A DNA stretch of 64,000 bases from positions 143,238,351 to 143,302,350 of the forward strand of contig CP136062.1 in the NCBI GenBank assembly GCA_032622095.1. Reading direction: 5' to 3'. The notes beneath the pieces are model-generated. The model ran no database searches and was not told the origin of the DNA. It saw only the letters and a list, made by a program, of their open reading frames with translations. The translations under genes were made by a program, and so were the position numbers. Below, in pieces: positions 47,633-57,144 of the stretch (its first letter is position 1; every line of letters starts with the position of its first letter). This DNA comes from Siphonodentalium dalli. Lineage: Eukaryota > Mollusca > Scaphopoda > Gadilida > Siphonodentaliidae.

Positions 47633-50600
47633 GGAAACTAATGAGGCAGAAAGTGAAGAGAGCGATATGGAAACTGATGAGGCAGAAAGGGAAGAGAGCG
47701 ATATGGAAACTGATGGGGGAGAAAGTGAAGAGAGCGATATGGAAACTGATGGAGGCGAAAGTGAAGAAAGTTCTAGTGATGGTCAGATTGGACGCGGTCG
47801 AAGACAGAATAGAGAAATTGGTGGGAAGAGAAAGAGAAGTCTGGCTAGAGAGCGTGTTGTGTTCAATCCAACAAAATATTTCAAATTGGAGCTGAACTCG
47901 GAGAAATTTTCCAGAAAATTTAAATCAGCATCACGACAATTTGGTGTGAAATTCGAGAAATTTACAGATCCAATCGAAAACATTCCAGAGATATTTGAGA
48001 AGTTGACAGAAGAATTGAAACAGAAATGTTCAGCAAATGAGAAGACAAGAATCAGAGTTACGATAAATCATCCAGGACTTGATATGAACATTTTCATTCC
48101 ATTCACAAAAGCCAGTGAATTGAATGGTGAGACACTCATGGATAATATTCAAAATGTGGTTCAATCAAATGCAGACTTTACAATTCATGACGGTGCACTC
48201 AATTTCGAAATCTTCGTTACAGATATTCCGGAAGGTGGTACACGACACTCACTACATTATGGACCATTTGCAGACAAGAACAAGCTTACAAAAGTGAAAA
48301 GAAGTATTGTCCGGATTGAAAATGCTGATGATGTTATGTGTATGGCAAGATCTATTGTCGTCGGAATGTGTAAGGCAGATAGTGATGGATCTGCGTGCTG
48401 GTCAAAGAAATGGAAAAGAATAAGACAATCAATATACACAGCACAAACAGATGCAGCAAAAAATCTACTCAACCGTGCTGGTATTCCACACGATACAGTT
48501 TGCAGTATCAATGAGTTCCACAAGATTCAAGAAATATTGTATCCAGAATATGTTGTGAAAATTCACAATGAATTTGCTGGCGCTGGATTTCTATTTGAAC
48601 CTGCAGAAATGTGTTCGGAGAGCAAATGTGTACACATCTACTACAACAACAATCACTTCGACACCATAACATCAATCAAAGGATTTCTAGGCACCAGCTA
48701 CTACTGCGAATTCTGTGACATTGGATTCAAAAGTCGTGGCGATCATCGATGCAGATTTGTTTGTGCATGCTGGTCATTGACACAGTGTAATTTCACAAAT
48801 TTGGTGAAGTGTAGAACGTGTCGACGATCATTCAGAAGTAAATCTTGTTTCGACAACCATTTGAAGACGGAAGGAAAACAGAAAAGAAAAATATGTGATT
48901 TGGTTCAACTATGCAACAATTGTGATGAAGAATTTCTCATCAATAAATCAAACAGACATATATGTGCGGGGTTGAAGAAATGCAAACATTGCAAAGAAAT
49001 CGTTGAAGCAGATCACAGGTGCTACATTCCAAAATATGAATCACCGGAAAAGAAACCTGCAAAGATTCCATATGTATTCTTTGACTTTGAATGCAGACAA
49101 GACACAGGTGTTCATATTCCAAACTTCTGTGTTGCACATACCGCTTGTGGAGATTGCATGTGCAAACCAATCGAAGAAAAATGTGAAACATGCGGACCGG
49201 ATTCCAGAGAATTTGTATTCAAGGGTGACAACGTTTTAACAGACTTCACAAACTGGTTATTCCATCAAGATCACAAAGGATGTGTTGCAATAGCACATAA
49301 TGCTCAGGGATACGATGCACAGTTTCTACTTCAAGCACTCATACAAAGTGGAATTCATAAACCAGAACTGATCATGAATGGAAACAAAATTCTCAGTTTA
49401 AAATGCAACAGCGTGAAAGTTATTGATTCTCTGAGTTTTCTGATGATGCCGCTTTCAAAATTTCCACAAACTTTTCAGCTGAATGAGATGGCAAAAGGAC
49501 ACTTTCCACATTGGGCGAATTCACCAAAGTTTCAAAATTACATTGGACCTTACTTGGCTTGTGATTACTACAAACCAGATATGATGAGCGTGGAAAATCG
49601 AGAGAAATTCTTTGAATGGTACAATGAGAAAATAGAAAATTATGCGATATTCAACTTCCAAGAAGAGATAGAGAAGTACTGCAAATCAGACGTGGATATT
49701 CTTCGCCGTGGATGTGGAAAATTCAGGAAATACATATTGGAAACAGAACAGATTGACCCGTTCATTGAGTCAATAACATTGGCACAAGTTTGCAATTTGG
49801 CATGGAGGAAGAATTCAATGCCAGAGAAAACAATTGGAATCATTCCAGATGGTGGATACCCATGTGCTAAAAACTATTCCATGAAAGCGATACGTTGGCT
49901 TCAACATATATCATTGTCACGTATGATAACAATCAAGCATGCTTTGAATGGAGGAGAAATCAAGATTGGTGGACACTACGTCGATGGATATGAGGAAGCC
50001 ACAAGAACAGTTTTTGAGATGAATGGATGTCTGTTTCATGGATGTCCAAAATGTTACAACAACAGACAATACAAGAATCCCTATACGATGCTCACCATGG
50101 AAGAATTATATACAAGAACCCAACAGAAGAAAGATGAACTGGAAAGTCTTGGTTACAGAGTTGAATCAATTTGGGAGCATCAGATCGACGAAAGAATGAA
50201 ATCGGATGTGAAATTCAAACAACAAATGGAATCTTTCTACAAACATCGAGACCCCATTTTGCCAAGAGAAGCATTGTTTGGTGGACGTACAAATGCCATC
50301 AAATTGTACGAGGAAATTGATCAAGATTCCACAAAAGAAATCAAGTTCATCGATGTGTGTTCGTTGTATCCATTTTGCAACAAATATAAATTCTACCCTG
50401 TTGGACATCCAGAAATTTTGAGCCAAGAGCAGATCGATCAAGAACACATTAGAGACTATGCGGGGCTTGTTAAATGTACAATTTTACCACCATCGAAATT
50501 GTATATTCCAGTTCTACCGATTCATTGTAACAAGAAAATGGTTTTTACTCTGTGCAACACTTGTGCCATCAATGAGAACGAGGCATGTAACCATTCAGAA

Positions 50601-51605
50601 GAAGATCGAGCTATAACCGGAGTGTGGACCACGCCAGAATTATTCAAAGCAATGGATGTTGGCTACAAAATACTTGATGTGTACCAAATTTGGCATTGGA
50701 CAGATTGGACAGATGAAATATACAAATCCTATATCGATAAACATCTAAAGATCAAACAGGAATGTAGTGGTTATCCATTTGGTGTTGAGACAGAAGAACA
50801 GAAACAAAAGTTTGTACAGGATTATTATGCAGCTGAGGGTATAAAATTGGAGAACATCGAGAAGAATCCAGGAAAACGTCAAATATCTAAAATTATGATT
50901 AATTGTATATGGGGTAAGAATGCACAAAGAAATCTTATGTCAAAAACAGAGTATGTGGATAAACCATCACGTTATTTTGAATTGCTTACTAGTAACAATA
51001 TAATTGTTCAAAATGTTACACTTCTTGATGGTGACAAATTCATTCTGGTAAATTATGTTGATATCTTAGATAATATTGAACCTCATCATTCAGCAAATGT
51101 TGTTGTTGCTTCTTTTGTTACAGCGTATGCAAGATTACAATTGTATAAAGTTTTAGAAAAACTTGGAGATAGAGTGCTGTATTTTGATACAGACAGCTGT
51201 ATGTATGTCAGTGATCCATCAAAGAAGAACATCAAAACTATCGAAGGAAGATTGGGAAAATGGAGCGACGAACATCCAGATGCAAAGATTGTCAAATTTG
51301 TTGGACTTGGGCCAAAGAACTACGGATATGAATACATCAAAGATGGGAGAAGATACACCAAATGTAAGGTAAAAGGTATCACTCTTGATTACAGCACAAG
51401 TCAAAAAGTTAATTTTGAAACAATGGTACAATGTGTTAATGATCGTGAAAATTTCAAAACTGTTGTTGAGTATCCTTCCAGAATTAAAAGACAAAAGAAC
51501 CATCAATTGATTAGTGAGTGTCAAACCAAAACTTTCAGATCGGTGTACACAAAACGAAAACTCGTCAATGGTATTCATACATACCCATACGGATGGAGAT
51601 GTTGA
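47532..51605 (+). CDS. Protein-primed family B DNA polymerase (1357 aa)
   Basis: pPolB replicates Polinton DNA from a protein primer bound to the ends. Exonuclease motifs: ExoI D518-F-E520, ExoII HN590..YD595, ExoIII Y716-C-K-S-D720. Polymerase motifs: A DVCSLYP (941-947), B KIMINCIWG (ending G1128), C YFDTDS (1217-1222, Asp1219 and Asp1221), and the KxY-type PKNYGY (Lys1262, Tyr1264). All key residues are present and the frame is intact. N-terminal extension: basic shared segment (1-32), four acidic repeats of EESDMETD-type (about 32-80) and a basic RGRRQNREIGGKRKR stretch. Residues about 390-500 are rich in paired Cys/His (CEFC, CRTC, CNNC, CKHC), likely zinc-binding. Length suits animal Polinton polymerases. 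Start chosen because it is the first ATG after the TATA box. Confidence 0.97.
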   Translation: MFKRIKRPVSDDSASEEDIVRKRPRPAVIEESDMETNEAESEESDMETDEAEREESDMETDGGESEESDMETDGGESEESSSDGQIGRGRRQNREIGGKRKRSLARERVVFNPTKYFKLELNSEKFSRKFKSASRQFGVKFEKFTDPIENIPEIFEKLTEELKQKCSANEKTRIRVTINHPGLDMNIFIPFTKASELNGETLMDNIQNVVQSNADFTIHDGALNFEIFVTDIPEGGTRHSLHYGPFADKNKLTKVKRSIVRIENADDVMCMARSIVVGMCKADSDGSACWSKKWKRIRQSIYTAQTDAAKNLLNRAGIPHDTVCSINEFHKIQEILYPEYVVKIHNEFAGAGFLFEPAEMCSESKCVHIYYNNNHFDTITSIKGFLGTSYYCEFCDIGFKSRGDHRCRFVCACWSLTQCNFTNLVKCRTCRRSFRSKSCFDNHLKTEGKQKRKICDLVQLCNNCDEEFLINKSNRHICAGLKKCKHCKEIVEADHRCYIPKYESPEKKPAKIPYVFFDFECRQDTGVHIPNFCVAHTACGDCMCKPIEEKCETCGPDSREFVFKGDNVLTDFTNWLFHQDHKGCVAIAHNAQGYDAQFLLQALIQSGIHKPELIMNGNKILSLKCNSVKVIDSLSFLMMPLSKFPQTFQLNEMAKGHFPHWANSPKFQNYIGPYLACDYYKPDMMSVENREKFFEWYNEKIENYAIFNFQEEIEKYCKSDVDILRRGCGKFRKYILETEQIDPFIESITLAQVCNLAWRKNSMPEKTIGIIPDGGYPCAKNYSMKAIRWLQHISLSRMITIKHALNGGEIKIGGHYVDGYEEATRTVFEMNGCLFHGCPKCYNNRQYKNPYTMLTMEELYTRTQQKKDELESLGYRVESIWEHQIDERMKSDVKFKQQMESFYKHRDPILPREALFGGRTNAIKLYEEIDQDSTKEIKFIDVCSLYPFCNKYKFYPVGHPEILSQEQIDQEHIRDYAGLVKCTILPPSKLYIPVLPIHCNKKMVFTLCNTCAINENEACNHSEEDRAITGVWTTPELFKAMDVGYKILDVYQIWHWTDWTDEIYKSYIDKHLKIKQECSGYPFGVETEEQKQKFVQDYYAAEGIKLENIEKNPGKRQISKIMINCIWGKNAQRNLMSKTEYVDKPSRYFELLTSNNIIVQNVTLLDGDKFILVNYVDILDNIEPHHSANVVVASFVTAYARLQLYKVLEKLGDRVLYFDTDSCMYVSDPSKKNIKTIEGRLGKWSDEHPDAKIVKFVGLGPKNYGYEYIKDGRRYTKCKVKGITLDYSTSQKVNFETMVQCVNDRENFKTVVEYPSRIKRQKNHQLISECQTKTFRSVYTKRKLVNGIHTYPYGWRC

Positions 51606-51621
51606 GTCATTTCATGTCAAG

Positions 51622-52209
51622 ATGTTGGCAGGAGTAGTACCTCCAGAAATTGCTGAGAAGATTTATGGATATTTGGTGGCACAGTCAACGCTTATTCCAG
51701 AGATAAAGAAGGAATTACAAGAAGTCTGGTTTGAAAGAGAAAAGAAAGCAATACTACGATGCTGTGATGTCGGCGAATGTTTACAGAGATTGGCCTATCT
51801 TGAGTCAAGTATATCTTCTCATTTCTCTCAAAAATATATTGAATCATTTATTAAATTCAAAACATTTTTTCTCATTGAAAAAATATCTGATTTTTGGGTA
51901 TTTGGTGGTGATCAACACCATTTAGATTTAGAAACTTTTGATGAACATGACTATATTCATTATACAAAGTATGAAGATCATTATCCTCTTGCTGGGGGAA
52001 CCTTTAAATCAGTTCCTAGGATCGATGGGTATTTGTTAACAAAAAAAATGTCAACATATGCAAAAATTCAAAACATTATAGGGGATGATTTTTTTATTTT
52101 CAGAACAAACAGAAGCATAGAAGAGTATAATAATTGGATTATTGAAATGTATGGAAATATTTACAGCTTTGGAGATTTCGGTTTAAAAACTAAATTCACA
52201 CGTCGTTAA
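51622..52209 (+). CDS. Unknown protein (195 aa) with F-box-like N-terminus
   Basis: Start placed at MLAGVVPPEIAEKIYGYL, 17 nt after the polymerase stop; the frame is open upstream but only across polymerase codons. The N-terminal VPPEIAEKIYGYL resembles the start of short F-box motifs, which would recruit an SCF ubiquitin ligase, but the rest of an F-box is not convincing. The remainder is acidic and aromatic (HHLDLETFDEHDYIHYTKYEDHY) with no family I recognise. First gene of the plus-strand cluster. Confidence 0.6.
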   Translation: MLAGVVPPEIAEKIYGYLVAQSTLIPEIKKELQEVWFEREKKAILRCCDVGECLQRLAYLESSISSHFSQKYIESFIKFKTFFLIEKISDFWVFGGDQHHLDLETFDEHDYIHYTKYEDHYPLAGGTFKSVPRIDGYLLTKKMSTYAKIQNIIGDDFFIFRTNRSIEEYNNWIIEMYGNIYSFGDFGLKTKFTRR

Positions 52210-52242
52210 GTTCACTCTCTGATTAGACATCAAAGTGACAAC

Positions 52243-52893
52243 ATGGAAGAATCTTTACTTTTCCAACATCCGTGTAATTTCTTTATCAGCGGACCTAGTG
52301 GATCAGGTAAAACAGAATTTGTTAAAAAAGTTATTGAATTTAAACACGATTTATTCCAAACACCACCAAAGAAAATAGTTTGGTGTTACAAAGAATGGCA
52401 AGACACATACAATCGTATAAAAGAAATTGATAACGTTAAGTTTATCGATGGTATTCCAGACGATGATGAGGAAATTGTATCAGATAAATCATTTCCTCAT
52501 CTTGTTGTTTTCGATGACATGATGGGGGAACAAGATGAAGACAAAATAATGCTTTGGTTTACTAGAAAAGGTCATCATCGAAATGCTTCAATAATTTACA
52601 TTACTCAAAACATGTTCCAAAAATCAAAAAGTAGCAGAACTATAAGTTTGAATGCACACTACATGGTTTTATTTCAAAGCGTTCGAGATAAAAATCAAAT
52701 AAAAGTTTTGGCTCATCAAATGCAAACCAATCATTTGAAACAAGCATACGAAGATGCAACTTCAATAAATCATGGATATATTTTAGTAGATTTTCATCCT
52801 AGAACAGAAAATTATTTGCGAATTAGAACTGATATTTTCCATAAATGGTTGACAGCTAATGACCGAGGTCCTGTCATATATTCAAAAGTATAA
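52243..52893 (+). CDS. FtsK/A32-like genome-packaging ATPase (216 aa)
   Basis: P-loop ATPase that pumps viral DNA into preformed capsids. Walker A GPSGSGKT at residues 17-24, Walker B HLVVFDD at 86-92 with acidic Asp91-Asp92, and a polar sensor-like TQN at 121-123. Length and motif spacing suit the HerA/FtsK-type ATPases of Polintons and adintoviruses. The frame is intact. Confidence 0.93.
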   Translation: MEESLLFQHPCNFFISGPSGSGKTEFVKKVIEFKHDLFQTPPKKIVWCYKEWQDTYNRIKEIDNVKFIDGIPDDDEEIVSDKSFPHLVVFDDMMGEQDEDKIMLWFTRKGHHRNASIIYITQNMFQKSKSSRTISLNAHYMVLFQSVRDKNQIKVLAHQMQTNHLKQAYEDATSINHGYILVDFHPRTENYLRIRTDIFHKWLTANDRGPVIYSKV

Positions 52894-52927
52894 ATTCAGT
52901 TGTTGTTATTTTTTTCATTTTAGAACC

Positions 52928-53515
52928 ATGTCGTCCACCGAGATGTTTAGTCGTGATGAACTGTCACAAATTATAAATTTCTTCACTTTTGCAGCTGAAT
53001 TATTTCTTGAAAATGATTGGAAATTACCATCACAGACAAAAAAGTTTTTTCAGAGAAATAAAAATGTTCTTAAAAAAATCTCTGATCGATCAACTGATAT
53101 GGAAACAAAACGCAAATTAATTTTACAACGAGGTGGTAGTGGGTTTCTTGGAGGAGTTTTAATTAGAAGTCTTTTGAAAAATTCATTTGAACAAACTGGT
53201 AGACAATCTAAAAGTAAATCAAAGGTTTCTCCAAAACGTTCAAAGATTACTCGGAAGCAAACACAACAAAGAGGTAATCAAAAAGAATCTAAACGTAAAA
53301 CAAAGCTTTCTCTAAATCATTCAAAGTTTACACCGATGCAAACTCAACAAAATCAACATTCTAAATTTACACCTATACCTTCTCAGCAGAACCCTCAACA
53401 TCAACCGTTACAAAAAAAACCAGTTATTGATCTTGAATTTTCTAAATTTATGCCGTTGTCTGATGCATCGAAATCTGCATTCGAAGCTTTAGAATGGTTC
53501 AATCCGAAAAGATAA
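52928..53515 (+). CDS. Basic core-type protein with QRGG motif (195 aa)
   Basis: Start at MSSTEMFSRDEL; an upstream in-frame ATG at 52859 overlaps the ATPase gene. Residues 1-65 are helical and hydrophobic in part. QRGG (67-70) is followed by a hydrophobic GFLGGVLIRSLL, then a long Lys/Ser/Gln-rich region (KSKSKVSPKRSK, QTQQ repeats). This layout, a Gly-Gly site before a hydrophobic helix and a basic tail, recalls maturation-cleaved core or membrane-lytic proteins of adenovirus-like viruses. That role is inferred. A TTTTTTTCATTTTAG stretch just before the ATG resembles a splice acceptor. Confidence 0.65.
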   Translation: MSSTEMFSRDELSQIINFFTFAAELFLENDWKLPSQTKKFFQRNKNVLKKISDRSTDMETKRKLILQRGGSGFLGGVLIRSLLKNSFEQTGRQSKSKSKVSPKRSKITRKQTQQRGNQKESKRKTKLSLNHSKFTPMQTQQNQHSKFTPIPSQQNPQHQPLQKKPVIDLEFSKFMPLSDASKSAFEALEWFNPKR

Positions 53516-53571
53516 AAGATGAAACATATAATTTTTCTGCTCATTTTGAGACAACTACTTAGACTGTGAAG

Positions 53572-53934
53572 ATGCCTTCAAAAACTAAGAGCCGGAAAGC
53601 ACCGCTGATAAAAAAATATGGTGAGTTGATTGTTGCAATGAGTAAAGTTCCATCTGCATATAAAAAGAAAATGATCAACGATGCTCCGAAACAAGTGATG
53701 GATTGCATTTCAGAATGTTGTCAAAATCTTTTAAAAGGTAATGTAAAACTGAATGAAGCTCAGAACCGCAAGTTACATTCGAAGCGTAAACATATCAGAT
53801 ATCTTGCAGACAAGAACAAACCTTTGCAACAAAAGAAGAAAATTTTGAATCAAAAAGGTGGCTTTTTACCATTATTATTTCTTGCTCCATTGATTAGCAA
53901 AACATTAGGTGCAGTTGTTAAAAATATTTTGTAA
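53572..53934 (+). CDS. Small basic protein with QKGG motif and hydrophobic tail (120 aa)
   Basis: The first 90 residues are highly basic (MPSKTKSRKAPL, KRKHIRYLADKNK). QKGG at residues 94-97 is followed by a hydrophobic C-terminal segment (FLPLLFLAPLISKTLGAVV). It has the same Gly-Gly-then-hydrophobic layout as the preceding gene, so the two may be related minor virion components, for example pX/mu-like, cleaved by the protease at 58900. Assignment is tentative. The first ATG is at 53572. Confidence 0.65.
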   Translation: MPSKTKSRKAPLIKKYGELIVAMSKVPSAYKKKMINDAPKQVMDCISECCQNLLKGNVKLNEAQNRKLHSKRKHIRYLADKNKPLQQKKKILNQKGGFLPLLFLAPLISKTLGAVVKNIL

Positions 53935-53954
53935 AAACTAAATCTCAAATAAAT

Positions 53955-54564
53955 ATGAAGAAAATGGTTATTGTACCATTCAGAATGTTGGAAGATTTCA
54001 AACAATGGGAAATGTCAGAAATGAATAAACCTCAATTACCTCCTGATCCTGCAATTTCAAATGTTTCAGATTCTTACAAAGAATTGAAATCAGTTTATGA
54101 TAAAAATATTTCTGAATCAGAAAAGTCACAGTTATTTGGAGAAAATTTGTACAAATTGAAAACTTCACAAAAATCTTTAAATTCAAAATTCAGATTACCT
54201 GAACAAAAGTTATCTGAAAACTTTGGGAAAATGAGTGACCATATATTGGAAAGTGTGCCATCTAAATTTCGTGGTAAAGCACAACAAATTTTATCATTGT
54301 TGTCAACTAATCCGAAAAGGTTTTAACCCAGTTGGTTATGAAACATTCCTACGTGGATTGGGGGAACTTAATATACCACAAGATTATGTAGGTAACAGGG
54401 ATCGATGGCTGTGGATGCAAAGACATTTAAAAGGTCACACTGGTGATGAGTTTCATACACCTCATGCAACTCCTATCAGTGGCAAGTCAAGAAAACGTTC
54501 AGTTGATATTTTAACACCAGAAACCAGAAAAACTATTTTGAAAGGATGGTCCTCACTTACATAA
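53955..54564 (+). pseudogene. Conserved Polinton protein before the integrase, broken by a +1 frame change
   Basis: The first part (53955-54326) starts MKKMVIVPFRMLEDFKQW and contains VPSKFRGKAQQILSLL, a helical segment common before the integrase in Polintons. It ends at a TAA (54324-54326) preceded by a T run. The next frame (+1) is open from before 54235 to 54564 and carries GFNPVGYETFLRGLGELNIP, which reads as the continuation of the same domain. So one gene appears split by a +1 shift at or just before 54,320. It could be a point indel, with or without loss of intervening codons, or programmed +1 frameshifting. Function unknown. The second frame overlaps the integrase start by 19 nt. Confidence 0.7.
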
Positions 54565-55640
54565 AATTTGACAAACTTCTAACTGAAATTTACTACAATC
54601 CAAAAGAAGTTGGTGGTTTCAGTGGAGCAAATCAACTTTTTAAAAATGCAAAAGAAACAAATAACAAAATTAAACTTTCAGATGTTAAAAAATGGTTACA
54701 ATGGCAAAAAACATATACTTTGCACAAACCAATTGTTCGGAAATTTCGCAGACGTAAAACTATTGTTGCAGGAATTGATATTCAGTGGCAAGCTGATCTG
54801 GCAGATTTGCAAACTTTGCAAAAGCACAATGACAATTACAGATATTTACTTTGTGTTATTGATGTGTTCTCAAAATTTGCATGGGTTGAAAAAATTAAAG
54901 ATAAAACTGGTAAAACTTTAGTTAAAACATTTCAGAAAATTCTAAAATCATCAAAACGAAAACCAGCTTCATTTCAATCTGACAAAGGTTCAGAATTCAA
55001 AAATAAATTATTTTTACAATTTTTGAAATCTAAGAAAATTCATTTTTTCACAACAGAGAATCCAGAGACAAAAGCAAGTATAGTTGAACGTTTTCAACGG
55101 ACATTGAAAACAAAGATGTGGAAATATTTTACACATAATCAAACTTTGAAATACGTTGATGTTTTGCACGATTTTGTGAATTCTTACAACAAAAGTTTTC
55201 ATAGAAGTATTAAGATGGCACCAGTTTTAGTAACTCGAGAAAATGAAATTGAAGTTTCCAGAAATCTTTATGGAAAGTTAAAAACGAAAAAAGATAAGAT
55301 GTTGAAAGTTGGAGATTTTGTTAGAATAAATAAAACAAAGAGAACTTTTGATAAAGGATATCTTCCAAATTGGACAAAAGAAATTTTCAAAATTAGTAGA
55401 GTTTGTAAAAGTACACCATTAACTTACAAATTAGTAGATTTAGATGGTGAAAACATCGCAGGATCATTTTATGGTAAAGAAATTCAACATATAAAAGATA
55501 ATAAAGTTTACGAAATTGAATCAGTTGTTGGTAAACGTTCAAGAAAAGTTGCTGGTAAATCAGTTAGAGAAATTAAAGTTCATTGGGCTGGTTATCCTAA
55601 AAAATTTGACAGTTGGATACCTGCCACAAATTTGGTATAA
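54546..55640 (+). CDS. Retroviral-type DDE integrase with chromodomain (364 aa)
   Basis: Joins the element ends to host DNA; the observed 6-bp duplication is the footprint of this enzyme class. Catalytic triad: Asp84 (WQADLADL), Asp146 (QSDKGSEF) and Glu181 (SIVERFQRT), giving D-x61-D-x34-E. Residues about 50-75 are basic. The C-terminal region has an SH3-like segment (VGDFVRINK) and ends in a chromodomain (about 320-364: VYEIESVVGKR ... IKVHWAGYP ... DSWIPATNLV), which in related elements can direct insertion to particular chromatin. The frame is intact, starting at the ATG that overlaps the preceding gene. Confidence 0.95.
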   Translation: MVLTYIKFDKLLTEIYYNPKEVGGFSGANQLFKNAKETNNKIKLSDVKKWLQWQKTYTLHKPIVRKFRRRKTIVAGIDIQWQADLADLQTLQKHNDNYRYLLCVIDVFSKFAWVEKIKDKTGKTLVKTFQKILKSSKRKPASFQSDKGSEFKNKLFLQFLKSKKIHFFTTENPETKASIVERFQRTLKTKMWKYFTHNQTLKYVDVLHDFVNSYNKSFHRSIKMAPVLVTRENEIEVSRNLYGKLKTKKDKMLKVGDFVRINKTKRTFDKGYLPNWTKEIFKISRVCKSTPLTYKLVDLDGENIAGSFYGKEIQHIKDNKVYEIESVVGKRSRKVAGKSVREIKVHWAGYPKKFDSWIPATNLV

Positions 55641-55650
55641 AACTTTTAAC

Positions 55651-55914
55651 ATGTCTCAAAATGGTTCAGTTGGTCTCGATGCTCCATCACAATTTCAAAT
55701 CTGTGGAGAAAAAATTGCAAAAAATCAAGTAACATATTTTACACAAATTATTATAATTGTTGGTATAATCGCTACAGCAATTGTTCATTTAAGTTTACAA
55801 AGTGAAAATAACGAACTGTGGTTAATTTTACTCAGTAGTTCTTTGGGGTACATTTTACCAACACCGCGTTTGAAATATTTGAAAAATCAGTCGGCAGAAA
55901 TTTTGAAAGTATGA
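55651..55914 (+). CDS. Small two-TM membrane protein (87 aa)
   Basis: Start MSQNGSVGLDAPSQF, 10 nt after the integrase stop. Hydrophobic segments at about residues 29-49 (YFTQIIIIVGIIATAIVHLSL) and 56-70 (LWLILLSSSLGYILP). A short two-pass protein at this position, just before the minor capsid gene, is usual in Polintons. Its function is unknown; it could act in assembly at membranes or in virion structure. Its stop codon overlaps the next ATG (ATGA). Confidence 0.75.
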   Translation: MSQNGSVGLDAPSQFQICGEKIAKNQVTYFTQIIIIVGIIATAIVHLSLQSENNELWLILLSSSLGYILPTPRLKYLKNQSAEILKV

Positions 55915-56762
55915 ATCCTTTCTACATTACAATTCCGAGCGACAGTTCGATGGTAATGTATCCAAACAATACTCAATGTTGTTTTACTGTACAATTACCA
56001 AAACCAGTTCAAATTGATAAAGAAAAATGGGAAGTTGCATTAGCCGAACTGATAACACCTTCAGAAACATACAATGTTACAGGGGATTCGTGTAAATTCA
56101 ATTTGATTACAACTGATGCAATATTACTGTCTGTTCTTCAAAATCGTTTTGAAGAAAAGATATTTAGGAGACCTGATGGCGTTCATGCACTTGAAATACA
56201 GATACAAAATGGTTCGTATACCTCTGCGACAGATTTAGTTGATACAATGCAAGATGTAATTGATGAAACACTTGGAGAAGCAATGCAAAACGAATACGGA
56301 TTTCACATCGGGTACTCAAAAGGTACAAAACGTGTGAAAATTATTCGCAAGAGTTTAAGTAACACAAAACTAGGAATTGAATTACCACAATGTCTTTTGC
56401 ACAAGTTGGGTTACAAAACTGAAAACGCTTCTGAAGATTTTTATTCAAATAATAGATTTCCGTTTGGTGTAGATTTGAATGTTGGTCATAATCTAATGTT
56501 TGTTTATTCTGATATTGCCGATTACACATTTGTTGGAAATGTTGAAGTACAAATTTTACGAGTTGTTTCTTTCAGAAGTAAAAGAGATATCGACGGATTA
56601 CATGTAAAACATGAATTTTTAAATTTACATTATGTTCCAGTTTCAAAGTCATACTTTGACAAAATTAGTGTAAATATAAGTGGCGACACAGGAAAATCAA
56701 TTCAGTTTATCGGTGGTAAGTCTTTGGTGAAGCTACATTTCAGAAAACGAGAGGAGTTCTAA
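55911..56762 (+). CDS. Penton-like minor capsid protein, single jelly-roll (283 aa)
   Basis: Forms the vertex (penton) in the predicted Polinton virion. Recognised from the N-terminal FYITIPSDSSMVMYPNN, EKWEVALAELITP, and the C-terminal LHYVPVSKSYFD, ISGDTGKSIQF and VKLHFRKREEF, which are the conserved blocks of this family. Length is typical and the frame intact. It overlaps the upstream gene by 4 nt (ATGA). Confidence 0.9.
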   Translation: MNPFYITIPSDSSMVMYPNNTQCCFTVQLPKPVQIDKEKWEVALAELITPSETYNVTGDSCKFNLITTDAILLSVLQNRFEEKIFRRPDGVHALEIQIQNGSYTSATDLVDTMQDVIDETLGEAMQNEYGFHIGYSKGTKRVKIIRKSLSNTKLGIELPQCLLHKLGYKTENASEDFYSNNRFPFGVDLNVGHNLMFVYSDIADYTFVGNVEVQILRVVSFRSKRDIDGLHVKHEFLNLHYVPVSKSYFDKISVNISGDTGKSIQFIGGKSLVKLHFRKREEF

Positions 56763-56767
56763 AAACA

Positions 56768-57142
56768 ATGTTCCCCGTGTATAGAGGCGTACCACGGCAA
56801 TATGGTAATGGTATTGGTTCAATTTTCAAATCAGTTATGAGATCTGCTATACCATTTCTAAAACCGCTTGGTCGGACAGCTTTACAACTTGCGAAAAAAC
56901 ACACTTTTGGTGTTGCAGATGAAATTATTAATCAAGGTAAAAGTCCGAAAGAAGCGTTGATGTCTGAAGGTAAAAAAGCTTTAAAATCTTTTGGCACACA
57001 AGCTAAAAATCAAATTTTGAACTCGAGAAAAAAACCTAGAAAAAGAGTAGCGACTTCAAAAATGAATCATTCAGCTGTCAAACGCCGAAAAAGTCAGTCG
57101 AAAAATCATCCTAGCAGTCGAGCTCTTGATATTTTTGATTAA
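56768..57142 (+). CDS. pVI-like minor virion protein (124 aa)
   Basis: A short basic protein lying between the minor and major capsid genes, its usual place in Polintons. Residues 12-17 (YGNGIG) form a Gly-rich motif followed by an amphipathic helix (SIFKSVMRSAIPFLKPLGRTALQLAKK), a pattern compared with the membrane-active pVI of adenoviruses; the YGNGIG segment might be a protease site. The C-terminal half is very basic with KKPRKR and KRRKSQSK clusters. Role inferred. Confidence 0.7.
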   Translation: MFPVYRGVPRQYGNGIGSIFKSVMRSAIPFLKPLGRTALQLAKKHTFGVADEIINQGKSPKEALMSEGKKALKSFGTQAKNQILNSRKKPRKRVATSKMNHSAVKRRKSQSKNHPSSRALDIFD

Positions 57143-57144
57143 TC

